A DNA stretch of 44,925 nt from JAKLFA01 sp038222225 (GCA_038222225.1 JBBRHV010000015.1:1-44925), one strand, 5' to 3'. Shown: positions 33,016 through 42,212, numbered from the stretch's first letter. The notes: a model not told the origin generated them from the letters alone. Numbers and translations are program-made.

Positions 33016-33969
33016 TTAAGGGGTTTTGATTTCAATATATGCTTTTTTACGTTCTTTAGTAATCCAGCTCTGGAGATCTTCTCTGAGCTTTTTATTTTCC
33101 AGGTAATTTGAGATCCGCGCCCGGGCTTGTTCGAGACCAACTGTCTCCTGCTCAATCTTTCCAAGCACTTTAATAATGAAGATCCCCTTCTCTGATTCAA
33201 TAGGGCTAGAAACCTGCTGAATATCTAACTTGAAAAGTTCCTTTTCAAGTTCGGGAAGGAGCTGGCCTTTTGCAATGATTCCCAGCGGAGGAATTGTAGA
33301 AAATTCTTTAGCAACGGTGCGGAAGTCCTCTCCGTTCTTGATGCGCTGATAGGCCTCCTGAGCTTTCAGGTTTGCCGTGGTGCGGTCCTTGTCCTCATAG
33401 GGAATAAAAATGGAATCCAGGTTGATGCGTTCAGGTGTTGTGAAATCATCCGTGTGTGTTTTATAGTATTCAGTGACTTCCTGCGGCGTGACAAAAATAT
33501 TCGCTTTGATTTCCTGCTCAATGAAATATTTTGTGATGAGCTGGTTGGAGATCTGCTGGCGGATATCCGTTATGGACATCCCGTCCTGGGCAAGGGCCTT
33601 CAGAAAGGATTCTTCCGACGGATATTTGGCTTGAAGCTCGTTGAGGCGCTGTTTGACGGCCTCAGGGCGTGGTTCATAGCCTTTGGTTTTAGCGGCGCTC
33701 AGGAGGAGACGGTCGTCGATCAAACGTTCAACGCCATTTGCTTCGAGGTCTTCGGCAATCGCCCGTAGTTCGGTTTCGGAATGAGAACTGCCTTCGAGCT
33801 GTTTGTAGGATGCAATCAGGAAATTCTGCAGTTCCTTTAATGTAATGATGTCGGAGTTGACAACCGCAATGATGGCATCCTCCAAGGCGTGGACCGGTTG
33901 TGCGGGAAAAAACAAGAGCGTTAAGGCCAGACACGCAATTTCTGCAGTGCAGTTAAAATGTTTCGTCAT
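33016..33969 (-). CDS. SurA-like periplasmic chaperone/peptidyl-prolyl isomerase
   Basis: 317 residues from the ATG at 33969. This start gives a proper signal peptide (MTKHFNCTAEIACLALTLLF to about residue 29) and has GAGGGAG upstream; the ATG at 33993 does not. A SurA N-terminal domain (about 30-165) is followed by one parvulin PPIase domain (about 170-265, with DSIFIPYED and FRTVAKEFS) and a C-terminal helix, against two PPIase domains in E. coli SurA. The expected role is folding of outer-membrane proteins. It overlaps the end of mfd by 17 bases. Its place before pdxA-rsmA supports the assignment. Confidence 0.88.
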   Translation of the reverse strand: MTKHFNCTAEIACLALTLLFFPAQPVHALEDAIIAVVNSDIITLKELQNFLIASYKQLEGSSHSETELRAIAEDLEANGVERLIDDRLLLSAAKTKGYEPRPEAVKQRLNELQAKYPSEESFLKALAQDGMSITDIRQQISNQLITKYFIEQEIKANIFVTPQEVTEYYKTHTDDFTTPERINLDSIFIPYEDKDRTTANLKAQEAYQRIKNGEDFRTVAKEFSTIPPLGIIAKGQLLPELEKELFKLDIQQVSSPIESEKGIFIIKVLGKIEQETVGLEQARARISNYLENKKLREDLQSWITKERKKAYIEIKTP

Positions 33970-35866
33970 GGATGAGTTCTCCCTCAGGTTCAATATTTGA
34001 TTTTAAATGTTCCACAGATTCTTTGAGCAGGCGGCAGTACATATCAAATCCCACGGCAGCGATGTATCCGCTTTGCTGTTGTCCAAGAAGGTTGCCGGCT
34101 CCGCGTATTTGCAGATCCTCAAAGGCAATTTGAAAACCTGCTCCCAGTTCACTATATTTTTCCAGCGCGTTCAAACGTGTTTTGGAACGATCGCTTAAAA
34201 TTTTTTTCGGCGGCACAATAAAATACGCATACGCTTGGTTGGTAAATCGTCCGACCCGTCCCCTGAGCTGGTGCAGGTCTGCAAGCCCAAAACGGTCCGC
34301 CCTGTTAATGATCAATGTGTTTGCGTTTGGGATATCAATCCCTGATTCGATAATGGTCGTACAAACCAGAATGTCAATCTGGTTTTTCAAGAATTTTAGC
34401 ATAATTTCCTCTAAAAGTCTCGGAGGCATTTGCCCGTGTCCAATTGCCAGACGGGCATGCGGAAAAGTTTTCTGGAGTTTGGTGGCGATTTTTTCAATGT
34501 CCTGAACACGGTTGTGGAGGAAAAAGACTTGGCCTTTGCGGTCCAGTTCCTTTCGGATGGCTTCGTGAATGATCGCGTCATCATATTCAAGGATCTCAGT
34601 CATGACCGGAACACGGTTTTGCGGAGGTGTGGAAATGACGCTCATATCTTTGGCGCCGGAAAGCGCCATATAAAGTGTTCGGGGAATCGGTGTGGCGGTC
34701 ATCGTGAGGACATCCGCCAGCACCCGAAGGTGTTTTAAGCGTTCTTTGGCTTTCACGCCGAATCGCTGCTCTTCATCAATGATGATAAGCCCAAGGTCCT
34801 TGAAGGAAATATCGTTGGATAAAAGGCGGTGGGTGCCGATCACAATATCAATACTGCCGTCGCTTAAGCCTGCGATGGCCTGGGTTTGTTCTTTTTTCGT
34901 GCGGAATCGGCTGAGCATGGCGATTTGAACGGGGAAACTTTTCATGCGCTCGGTGAAATTATAGAAATGCTGTTCAGCCAGGATCGTTGTGGGAACAAGA
35001 ATGGCGACCTGCTTATTGTTCATGACCGCTTTAAAGGCCGCCCGTAGGGCCACTTCGGTCTTGCCAAAACCTACATCCCCGCACAGCAGGCGGTCCATCG
35101 GAGATTCGGATTCCATGTCCTTTTTAACGTTGTCGATGGCCCGTGTTTGGTCCTGGGTTTCCTGGAACGGAAATTGGCGTTCGAATTCTTTTTGCCAGTC
35201 TGTGTCTGCCGAAAAACAGAATCCCTTTAAACTCGCTCTCAGGGCCTGGACGCGCAGAAGTTCTGCGGCTAAGCGTGCGACGCTTTTTTGAATGCGGTTG
35301 CGCAGGCGCGCCCATTCTTTCGTGCCCAATTTATGCGCCTTAGGGGGTTTTTTTGAGAACCCGACATATTTTTGGATCATATGAATGTCATGCGTCGGGA
35401 CAAACAATTTATCCCCTTCCCGGTATTCAATGACCAGATGTTCCTTTGTTTCATTCCGGATCTCGATCGGGGTAATTCCCAAATACTTCCCGATCCCGTG
35501 ATTGGCATGAACGACATAATCTCCCTGCTCAATATCAACAAAATTATTGAGGGGCATTTCGGCATCGAACGGAGGGGTTGTTTTAAATTTTTTCCGGGGT
35601 AGAATGATGGCAATCTGATGGTGAAGAATGGGCATTTCTGAGCGCATGTTCAGGCTTTCAATGCGCTCAATGCGGTCATATTCAAAAATAATCCGGATTG
35701 GATTCTGGAAACGCACCGGAAAGAGGTCCAGGACCTCGCCGCGCTGGGAGAATTCGCCCTCGAGATTGAGCTGGCGCACTTTCTCATATTTGAAAGAGAC
35801 AAGCTGTCGCATGATCTCAGTGGTGGTGATGGTTTGGCCGACGAAGAGTTTTAGTGATTGAAACAT
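33953..35866 (-). CDS. mfd: Short Mfd-type (transcription-repair coupling) translocase lacking both ends
   Basis: 637 residues against about 1,150 in standard Mfd. Residues about 20-50 (FKYEKVRQLNLEGEFSQRG, then DLFP) match the end of the UvrB-like region. The linker is then short. From about 105 there is a CarD-like RNA-polymerase-interacting domain (GDYVVHANHGIGKYLGI), followed by a RecG/Mfd helicase core: Walker A LLCGDVGFGKTEVALRAA near 262, the DEEQRFG box near 360, and TATPIPRTLYMALSG. QLRGRVGR is near 535. It stops soon after AVGFDMYCRLL, so D7 is absent. Domains 1a, 2 and 3 (UvrA recruitment) are missing too. The start codon abuts a TAGTGYC repeat. Confidence 0.85.
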   Translation of the reverse strand: MFQSLKLFVGQTITTTEIMRQLVSFKYEKVRQLNLEGEFSQRGEVLDLFPVRFQNPIRIIFEYDRIERIESLNMRSEMPILHHQIAIILPRKKFKTTPPFDAEMPLNNFVDIEQGDYVVHANHGIGKYLGITPIEIRNETKEHLVIEYREGDKLFVPTHDIHMIQKYVGFSKKPPKAHKLGTKEWARLRNRIQKSVARLAAELLRVQALRASLKGFCFSADTDWQKEFERQFPFQETQDQTRAIDNVKKDMESESPMDRLLCGDVGFGKTEVALRAAFKAVMNNKQVAILVPTTILAEQHFYNFTERMKSFPVQIAMLSRFRTKKEQTQAIAGLSDGSIDIVIGTHRLLSNDISFKDLGLIIIDEEQRFGVKAKERLKHLRVLADVLTMTATPIPRTLYMALSGAKDMSVISTPPQNRVPVMTEILEYDDAIIHEAIRKELDRKGQVFFLHNRVQDIEKIATKLQKTFPHARLAIGHGQMPPRLLEEIMLKFLKNQIDILVCTTIIESGIDIPNANTLIINRADRFGLADLHQLRGRVGRFTNQAYAYFIVPPKKILSDRSKTRLNALEKYSELGAGFQIAFEDLQIRGAGNLLGQQQSGYIAAVGFDMYCRLLKESVEHLKSNIEPEGELIHDETF

Positions 35867-35868
35867 AT

Positions 35869-36004
35869 AAAGACACTAGGACACTATGGCACTAAGACAC
35901 TAGGAAAAATTTTTAAATTTGCAAGTCGGCATGATTGGGATAAATCCATGCGTTTTGTTTTTGGGTTTTTAGTGCCATAGTGTTTTAGTGTCATAGTGTC
36001 TTTT
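35869..36004. repeat. Interspersed repeat unit with inverted TAGTGYC/GACACTA arms (copy 2)
   Basis: The left arm 35870-35903 reads as spaced words GACACTA, GACACTA, GGCACTA, GACACTA. The right arm 35970-36000 is its inverse, TAGTGCC, TAGTGTT, TAGTGTC, TAGTGTC. The T-rich stretch TTTTGTTTTTGGG precedes the right arm, as in copy 1. It fills the gap between secDF and mfd, and the left arm touches the mfd start. Confidence 0.75.
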
Positions 36005-36011
36005 ATTTGTT

Positions 36012-38204
36012 TTATTTCTTCTTCTTTTCCCATGCCAGCACAAGCGGTGCGGCAATAAAAACCGTTGAATACGTTCCGGCAACAAAGCCGACCAGCAAAC
36101 ACAGGGCAAAGGTGTTGAGGATTTCTCCGCCTTTCAGGTAAAGGCACACAACCACGATCAAAGTTGTGACTGTCGTGAGGATCGTACGGCTCAACGTCTG
36201 ATTAATACTGGTGTTGATGATTTCTGCTAGCGTTGCACGGCGCATAAGGTTCGTGTTTTCCCGGACGCGGTCATAGATGATGATCGTGTCGTTGATCGAA
36301 TAACCGGCGATCGTCAGAAGGGCGGTGATCATAAGTAAGTCGACCTGCCCTCCCATCCACGTCACCAGACCGAGCGTTATGAGAACGTCATGGATCAGCG
36401 CGATAACCCCTGCGGTAGCAAAATCAAAGTGGTGGAAGCGGAAACCGACAAAGATCAGAATACCACCCATAGCAAAGATGACAGCTAGGACCGCTTTTTT
36501 GCGTAGTTCTTTCCCAACCACCGGACCGACTTTTTCTATGCGCATCACGGTGTAGGGATTGTCGGTCATGTGGGTTTTGAAAACCGTTGTGGTCTGTTCT
36601 TCCGCATCCTGTGCGGTACGGATGATAATGGTTTCCAGTTTTTCCGGGATTTGCTGAATAACAGCATCGCCGATCCCTGCTTGAGCGAACCAGTGACGGA
36701 GAGCTGCTGTATCAACGGGTTTCGCAAAACGGTATTCCTGCACCTGTCCCCCGGCAAAATCAATACCGTAGACCGTGTCCTGATGCTGGAAAAAATGAAC
36801 CATGCTGGCGGCAATGATGATCAGTGAGGCCGTAATGCAGAAGGTGCGTTTATTGATAAAATTGATATGAGTTGATGAAAGCAACCGCAGCATCGAAAGC
36901 TTTTTAAGCCAGCCAAGATCTAAGAGCAACATAAAGATCGTGCGTGACACAAAAAGCGCCGTGAATAAACTTGCCGTCAGACCGATGGAAAGAGTGACGG
37001 CGAATCCCTTGATCGGTCCTGAACCGAATTGAAACAGCATGAACGCTGCGATCAGGGTCGTTGCGTTTGAATCAACGATGGCCGAAAAGGCCTTGCTGAA
37101 TCCTCTTGAAACGGCTGCGTTTAACGGTGTGCCGTTATCGAGTTCTTCCCGGATCCGCTCATTGATCAGAACATTGGCGTCTACCGCCATGCCCAGCGTC
37201 AGGATGATACCGGCAATGCCTGGTAAGGTTAAGGTCGCCGGTGTTCCGAGCAAAAATTTTAAAGATCCCATAATACCAAGGATCAGGATCAGGTTCATGG
37301 CAAGCGCGATGTTGGTAATGATCCCGGCTTTCATGTAATAGATCAGAACAAAAAGCATCAGAAGAACTCCGCCAGCTAGTGTGGCATAAATTCCGGACCG
37401 GATCGATTCCTGTCCCAGTAGCGGGCCAATGGTGCGGTCTTCTTCAATGTGCATCGGCGCCGGTAAAGACCCTGAACGCAGGCCCAGTGCCAGCAGAGAT
37501 GCCTCTTCTTCAGTAAATGAACCCTGAATAACGGCACTGCCCGAAAGGATCGGTTCATTGATATTCGGGGCAGATTGGATGAGCCCGTCAACGATGATCG
37601 CTAATTGCTGATTGACATGATTGCGGGTGATATCAGCAAATTGTTTGGCACCGGCTGCTTTAAAACTGAGCTTGACGATCGGCTGTCCGAACGCCTGTGT
37701 ATTATAATCAATGCTTGCGTTTGCGATCTGGTCGCCTTTGAGGAGCGTTTCGCCAACAAGCAATTTTTGGTTTTTATTTTTAACAGGAAGGTAACGATAT
37801 CCGGCTGGGATATTTCCCTCCATGGCCAGTTTGTTAAGTTCTAAAGAAGGATTGACCAGGGCGAAATCCAACTGAGCGACTTTCCCGATCAGTGCCAGGG
37901 CCCGCTCACGGTCGGTGATGCCGGGAAGCTGGATGATGATCTGGTCTTCCCCTTGGCGCTGGATGATCGGTTCGGCGACCCCTAGACTATCGATGCGGTT
38001 GCGCAGGATTTCGATCGCACGTTCCACGACGTCTTGTCTGGCGTTTTCATCCAGGGTTTCGGTTTCCACCTTGAGAATCAGGTGCATGCCGCCTTTTAAG
38101 TCAAGTCCCATGTTGATGCGATTTTCAATCGGGAAGGCGCAAAACAGGGCCGCTATCAGGACTGTTAAAACTGTTAAGATGCGGATTTTTAAATTTTTGC
38201 TCAT
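36012..38204 (-). CDS. secDF: Protein translocase SecDF (fused SecD and SecF)
   Basis: 730 residues. SecDF uses the proton gradient to help pull proteins through SecYEG. The SecD half (about 1-430) has INMGLDLKGGMHL near residue 31, a periplasmic P1 region, and GIILTLGMAVDANVLINERI near 335. The SecF half (about 445-730) has GIDFAGG near 475 and SINDTIIIYDRVREN near 620. It has about twelve membrane helices, and ends with lysines. The fusion is normal in several phyla. It lies downstream of yajC, its usual partner, in the same operon. Confidence 0.97.
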   Translation of the reverse strand: MSKNLKIRILTVLTVLIAALFCAFPIENRINMGLDLKGGMHLILKVETETLDENARQDVVERAIEILRNRIDSLGVAEPIIQRQGEDQIIIQLPGITDRERALALIGKVAQLDFALVNPSLELNKLAMEGNIPAGYRYLPVKNKNQKLLVGETLLKGDQIANASIDYNTQAFGQPIVKLSFKAAGAKQFADITRNHVNQQLAIIVDGLIQSAPNINEPILSGSAVIQGSFTEEEASLLALGLRSGSLPAPMHIEEDRTIGPLLGQESIRSGIYATLAGGVLLMLFVLIYYMKAGIITNIALAMNLILILGIMGSLKFLLGTPATLTLPGIAGIILTLGMAVDANVLINERIREELDNGTPLNAAVSRGFSKAFSAIVDSNATTLIAAFMLFQFGSGPIKGFAVTLSIGLTASLFTALFVSRTIFMLLLDLGWLKKLSMLRLLSSTHINFINKRTFCITASLIIIAASMVHFFQHQDTVYGIDFAGGQVQEYRFAKPVDTAALRHWFAQAGIGDAVIQQIPEKLETIIIRTAQDAEEQTTTVFKTHMTDNPYTVMRIEKVGPVVGKELRKKAVLAVIFAMGGILIFVGFRFHHFDFATAGVIALIHDVLITLGLVTWMGGQVDLLMITALLTIAGYSINDTIIIYDRVRENTNLMRRATLAEIINTSINQTLSRTILTTVTTLIVVVCLYLKGGEILNTFALCLLVGFVAGTYSTVFIAAPLVLAWEKKKK

Positions 38205-38231
38205 GCTCGTCTTTCTCCTCTTTCGACAAAA

Positions 38232-38513
38232 TCAACTTTTTGAATCGTTAACGGTTGAGATGGATTCTTTGTCAAACTCAATGCGGACATTGTCATCCAC
38301 GCGCAAAACGATTGTTTTGTCCTTGATGTGCACAACGGTCCCGTGGATTCCTCCGGTCGTGGTGACTTGGTCGTTTTTTTGCAATGCGTCGATGCGTTTT
38401 TTGTGTTCCTGCTGTTTTTTCTTTTCTGGCCGAATGACCAGGAGCTGAAACATTAAGAACATAAAAAGCAAAGGCACGGCCAATTGAAATAAGCCATTTT
38501 GTCCTGCTGGCAT
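38232..38513 (-). CDS. yajC: Preprotein translocase subunit YajC
   Basis: 93 residues: one N-terminal membrane helix (about 8-25, LAVPLLFMFLMFQLLVIRP) and the family motif RPEKKKQQEHKKRIDALQKN followed by DQVTTTGGIHGTV. YajC associates with SecDF, whose gene begins 27 bases downstream. Confidence 0.95.
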   Translation of the reverse strand: MPAGQNGLFQLAVPLLFMFLMFQLLVIRPEKKKQQEHKKRIDALQKNDQVTTTGGIHGTVVHIKDKTIVLRVDDNVRIEFDKESISTVNDSKS

Positions 38514-38548
38514 GGGAAAACCTTTCGTTTTTAGAATTCAGAAAACGT

Positions 38549-38803
38549 TTATACTTTTTTGCGTTTGGCCTTCAGTACCATCGAGCGGACAGTGTCGCTC
38601 AGCTGCGCACCCTTAGCAACCCATGATTCGATCTTTTCAAGATCAAGCTCAACGACCGCTGGATTTTTAGATGAGTCATAAAACCCGAGCATTTCCAAGA
38701 CTCGTCCTTGACGGGTGACATTGCGCGGAATTGCGACAACGCGGTAACTGTAGTGACCTTTAGCTTTTGAATCTGATCTTTGTAAGCGAATACGTACTTC
38801 CAT
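38549..38803 (-). CDS. rpsP: 30S ribosomal protein S16
   Basis: 84 residues, usual length. The N-terminal VRIRLQRSDSKAKGHYSYRV is diverged but recognisable; VVAIPRNVTRQGRVLEMLGFYDSS is the S16 core. It has a basic tail. It sits alone between trpE and yajC, without its common partners rimM, trmD and rplS. Confidence 0.92.
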   Translation of the reverse strand: MEVRIRLQRSDSKAKGHYSYRVVAIPRNVTRQGRVLEMLGFYDSSKNPAVVELDLEKIESWVAKGAQLSDTVRSMVLKAKRKKV

Positions 38804-38818
38804 TTGAATAAACCTCCC

Positions 38819-40354
38819 TTATGTGGTTTTTATTTTTTTACTTTTTAAGCGTGACGAATATTGAGCCTGCTCAATCGCCACCATTTGAGCCCGAGCCTTA
38901 TTGACGGTCTCCTGGTATTCTGTTTTGGGTTTTGAATCCGCGACAATACCGGCGCCGGCCTGAATATAGGCGCGGCCTTGTGTGACAACAATCGTACGGA
39001 TGGTGATGCATGAATCCAGGTTTCCGGAAAAGCTGAAATATCCGATGCAGCCGCCATAGGGCCCCCGTGCCGTCGGCTCAAGTTCATCAATGATTTCCAT
39101 GGCTCGGATCTTCGGGGCTCCCGAGAGAGTCCCGGCCGGAAAGGCTGCCTGAAGCACGTCCAGGGCATCTTTGCCGTGTTTTAGTTTTCCCCGGACGCTG
39201 GAAACGATATGCATGACATGGGAATACCGTTCCACGAGCATAAACTCCGGCACATGAACGCTTCCCTCTTCACAAACACGGCCCAGGTCGTTGCGTCCCA
39301 GATCAACCAGCATGACATGTTCGGCCCGTTCTTTGGGGTCAGATAACAGGTCGGCCGCCAATTCAGCATCCTGGAGCTCGTTTTTTCCCCGCGGCCGTGT
39401 TCCGGCGATCGGGCGGGTTTCGACGGTGCCGTTTTCACACCGCACCAGAAGTTCAGGGGAAGACCCGACAATCTGAATATTTTTGAAATTTAAAAAGTAC
39501 ATATACGGTGAGGGATTGAGAGCCCGCAAAGCCCGGTAAATGTGAATAGGATCGGTTTTCAGCTTTGTTTCAAAGCGCTGGGATAAAACCGCCTGGATGA
39601 TCTCGCCTTTGTAGATCTCTTTTTTTGCACGGGTGACCATGCGCTTATAGGTCGCTTCATCCATATTCGAGCGGAATGTCATATGCTTAGGGCATTGTTG
39701 CGGCGTTGAGTCGAGCGGTACATTTAAAGGCGTATGCAGGTCATTAAAAATTTTTTTGATGTGCTGGCAGGCCGTTGCATAGTTTTTGAGCTTTTGAGCT
39801 TTGGATGCGCCATCCTCATTAAAGACACAGCTGACAATTTTGATCTTATGGTTGATGTGGTCAAAAATAACCAGATCTTGAGCGAGAATCAAAAGAGCTT
39901 CCGGAAGATTCGTATCATCCTTCGGTTGATTCGGGAGATGTTCAAAATACCGGACAGTGTCATAGCCGATATATCCGACCAGGCCTCCGCAGAAGCGCGG
40001 CAAAGCCGGGGTCTCGACAAATTTATATTGGCTCATGATACTGCGGATAATCGGCAAGGGTGAACCGACGTCTTTAAAAATGTCGACTTTCGGTTTTCCA
40101 TGCAGATGGCGGACTTCAACGGTCCCCTTTTTTGCTTCAATAATAAGCCGGGGATCTCGCGCTAGAAAGGAATAGCGGGCCACTTTTTCTTCGCCTTCCA
40201 CCGATTCCAGAAGAAATGAATATTCGGCCTTCTGTGCGATCTTAAAATAGGTAGAGACCGGCGTATCCAGATCGGCCAGCACTTCCCGGTAGACCGGAAT
40301 GAGGTTACCCTTTTGGCACAGTTTCAGATATTCATCGGGTGAAGGAAAAGTCAT
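38819..40354 (-). CDS. trpE: Anthranilate synthase component I
   Basis: 511 residues. TrpE makes anthranilate from chorismate with ammonia supplied by TrpG. The N-terminal half includes LLESVEGEEKVARYSFLARD near residue 47, the tryptophan-binding LLES element. The chorismate-binding domain has KKEIYKGEIIQAVLSQRF near 245, RPIAGTRPRGK near 315, LVDLGRNDLGRV near 352, GTLSGAPKIRAMEIID near 415 and IQAGAGIVADS near 475. PabB is less likely given the LLES element. It overlaps hisI by four bases, so it is translated with the histidine genes, an unusual pairing; trpG is not here. Confidence 0.92.
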   Translation of the reverse strand: MTFPSPDEYLKLCQKGNLIPVYREVLADLDTPVSTYFKIAQKAEYSFLLESVEGEEKVARYSFLARDPRLIIEAKKGTVEVRHLHGKPKVDIFKDVGSPLPIIRSIMSQYKFVETPALPRFCGGLVGYIGYDTVRYFEHLPNQPKDDTNLPEALLILAQDLVIFDHINHKIKIVSCVFNEDGASKAQKLKNYATACQHIKKIFNDLHTPLNVPLDSTPQQCPKHMTFRSNMDEATYKRMVTRAKKEIYKGEIIQAVLSQRFETKLKTDPIHIYRALRALNPSPYMYFLNFKNIQIVGSSPELLVRCENGTVETRPIAGTRPRGKNELQDAELAADLLSDPKERAEHVMLVDLGRNDLGRVCEEGSVHVPEFMLVERYSHVMHIVSSVRGKLKHGKDALDVLQAAFPAGTLSGAPKIRAMEIIDELEPTARGPYGGCIGYFSFSGNLDSCITIRTIVVTQGRAYIQAGAGIVADSKPKTEYQETVNKARAQMVAIEQAQYSSRLKSKKIKTT

Positions 40355-40725
40355 GATGCTTTTTTGTCCTCAATTTTTCGATAAAAACAGCTCTTCTTAT
40401 AGGTATGGCAGGCCGAGCCGATCTGCCGGACTTTCAGGAGCAGCGTATCGCAATCACAGTCGTAACGGATCTCTTTGACGTATTGGAAATGGCCCGAGGT
40501 CATCCCTTTGATCCAGAATTCCTGACGGGAACGGGACCAATAGGCCGCCTTCCCTTCTTTGATGGTTGCCTTCAGCGAATCCATATTCATATAGGCCATC
40601 ATCAGGACGTCTTTTGTTTTATAATCCTGGACAATGGCGGGAATCAGTCCGTCTTTATTAAAGCGCAGTTTGTGCAGAGTGCGATTGGTGATCGTGATTG
40701 TTTCTGGTTTTTGCTTCGCTGTCAT
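40351..40725 (-). CDS. hisI: Phosphoribosyl-AMP cyclohydrolase
   Basis: 124 residues, the stand-alone form without the HisE pyrophosphatase domain. It opens the purine ring of PR-AMP (third step of histidine synthesis). Motifs are YWSRSRQEFWIKGMTSGHFQ near residue 62, metal-binding DCDCDTLLLKV near 90, and CHT near 107. It overlaps hisF and trpE by four bases each. Confidence 0.96.
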   Translation of the reverse strand: MTAKQKPETITITNRTLHKLRFNKDGLIPAIVQDYKTKDVLMMAYMNMDSLKATIKEGKAAYWSRSRQEFWIKGMTSGHFQYVKEIRYDCDCDTLLLKVRQIGSACHTYKKSCFYRKIEDKKAS

Positions 40726-41477
40726 GAACGGACCTCAATTCCTTTTGTTTTGAGATGATCTTTGACTTCTGAAATCGTCATTTCTCCGTAATGGAAAACT
40801 GATGCTGCCAAAGCCGCATCGGCCTGTGTTTTTAAAAAAACATCAGAAAAGTGTTCAAATGTCCCAGCTCCTCCTGAGGCGATTACCGGAATATTGACCG
40901 CCTTGGAAACCGCATCCGTAAGAGCCAGGTCATAGCCATCTTTTGTACCATCGGCATCCATACTGGTCAATAGAATTTCTCCGGCGCCAAGTCTTTCAAC
41001 GGTTTTCACCCAGTCAATGGCATCCATTCCAGTATCAATGCGGCCTCCATGGATATAAACATTCCATTGTGATCCGGTTCGTTTGGCATCGACAGCAACC
41101 ACGATGCACTGGCTTCCGAAGCGTTGAGACGCAATTTTAACCAGCTCCTGGTTTTTGACCGCCGCGGAATTGATGGAAACCTTGTCCGCTCCGGCATTGA
41201 GCAGGTCTCGGATATCCTCAATGGACTGGATTCCGCCTCCGACCGTCAATGGCATGAACACTTGTTCAGCAGTTGCCTTGACAACATCTAAAAAAATGCC
41301 TCTGCGCTCATGGCTGGCGGTAATATCCAGAAATACAATTTCATCAGCCTGAGCTGCGTCATATTTTTTGGCGATCTCCACAGGATCGCCGGCATCGCGC
41401 AATTGAACAAAATTAACGCCTTTCACAACACGCCCATTCTTGACATCTAGACAGGGAATAATGCGTTTTGTCAGCAT
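40722..41477 (-). CDS. hisF: Imidazole glycerol phosphate synthase cyclase subunit HisF
   Basis: 251 residues, TIM barrel. It has the catalytic Asp in RIIPCLDVKNGRVVKGVNF at the start and VVAVDAKR near 130. TVGGGIQSIEDI is near 78 and VIASGGAGTFEHF near 218. It forms the ammonia-channel complex with HisH. It overlaps hisA by seven bases. Confidence 0.98.
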   Translation of the reverse strand: MLTKRIIPCLDVKNGRVVKGVNFVQLRDAGDPVEIAKKYDAAQADEIVFLDITASHERRGIFLDVVKATAEQVFMPLTVGGGIQSIEDIRDLLNAGADKVSINSAAVKNQELVKIASQRFGSQCIVVAVDAKRTGSQWNVYIHGGRIDTGMDAIDWVKTVERLGAGEILLTSMDADGTKDGYDLALTDAVSKAVNIPVIASGGAGTFEHFSDVFLKTQADAALAASVFHYGEMTISEVKDHLKTKGIEVRS

Positions 41478-42190
41478 AGGCGCAAAGCCTCTTTCAGATC
41501 CAGAGTGCCCTCATAGAGAGCCCTTCCGGTAATAGCACCATATAGCCCTTCTGATTCCAGTTGCAGCAATGTCTTGATGTCTTCAATGTTTGAAATTCCT
41601 CCTGAGGCAATCACATCAATTGATACGGCTCTCAGGATATGTTTGAGCGCATCGACATTCGGCCCGGTCAGCATTCCATCCCTGGCAATGTCGGTATAAA
41701 TCAGGCAGCGAAGTCCGTCATGTTCCAGCTGGTGGGCAAAGGGAACCGCTTCGAGCTGCGTCTGTTCGGTCCAACCGAGTTTTGTGACCAGCCCATTTGA
41801 GGCATCGATGCTGACAGCGATATGGTCAGGCCATGTCTGGATCATGGATTTGAGCGCCAGCGGATCGGTAATAGCCCTGGTTCCGAAAATCACACGCTGG
41901 ATACCCAGTTTCAGAAGATGCTCCACATCCTCCTCTGTGCGAATGCCTCCGCCAACTTCGATGGGAATCTTTACGGATTTTGCGATCCGTTCCAGTGCGA
42001 CCCAATTTTTGATCTGGCCGCTGCGGGCTCCATCCAGGTCAACGACGTGCAGCCACTCTGCGCCTTCAGATTCCCATCGTTGCGCCACCTGGACAGGATC
42101 TGTACTGTATTCGGTCACCTGATCGAATTTTCCCTGTTTGAGGCGGACAACTTTGCCCTCGTGAATATCAATAGCCGGAAATATAATCAT
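41471..42190 (-). CDS. hisA: ProFAR isomerase HisA
   Basis: 239 residues, TIM barrel paralogous to HisF. The catalytic Asp is in IIFPAIDIHEGKVVRLKQGK, and VGGGIRTEEDVEHLL is near 78. The second Asp is in YTDIARDGMLTGPN near 167, and IASGGISN is near 193. It isomerises ProFAR to PRFAR in histidine synthesis. It begins 22 bases after hisH. Confidence 0.98.
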   Translation of the reverse strand: MIIFPAIDIHEGKVVRLKQGKFDQVTEYSTDPVQVAQRWESEGAEWLHVVDLDGARSGQIKNWVALERIAKSVKIPIEVGGGIRTEEDVEHLLKLGIQRVIFGTRAITDPLALKSMIQTWPDHIAVSIDASNGLVTKLGWTEQTQLEAVPFAHQLEHDGLRCLIYTDIARDGMLTGPNVDALKHILRAVSIDVIASGGISNIEDIKTLLQLESEGLYGAITGRALYEGTLDLKEALRLC

Positions 42191-42212
42191 CGTATCTAAG
42201 TGTAGCCTGTAT

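Noticed and set aside
35869..36004. CRISPR-like array from the repeated AGTGTC words
   Set aside because: The words are too short and closely spaced (8-9 bases), with no constant-length spacers and no cas genes.
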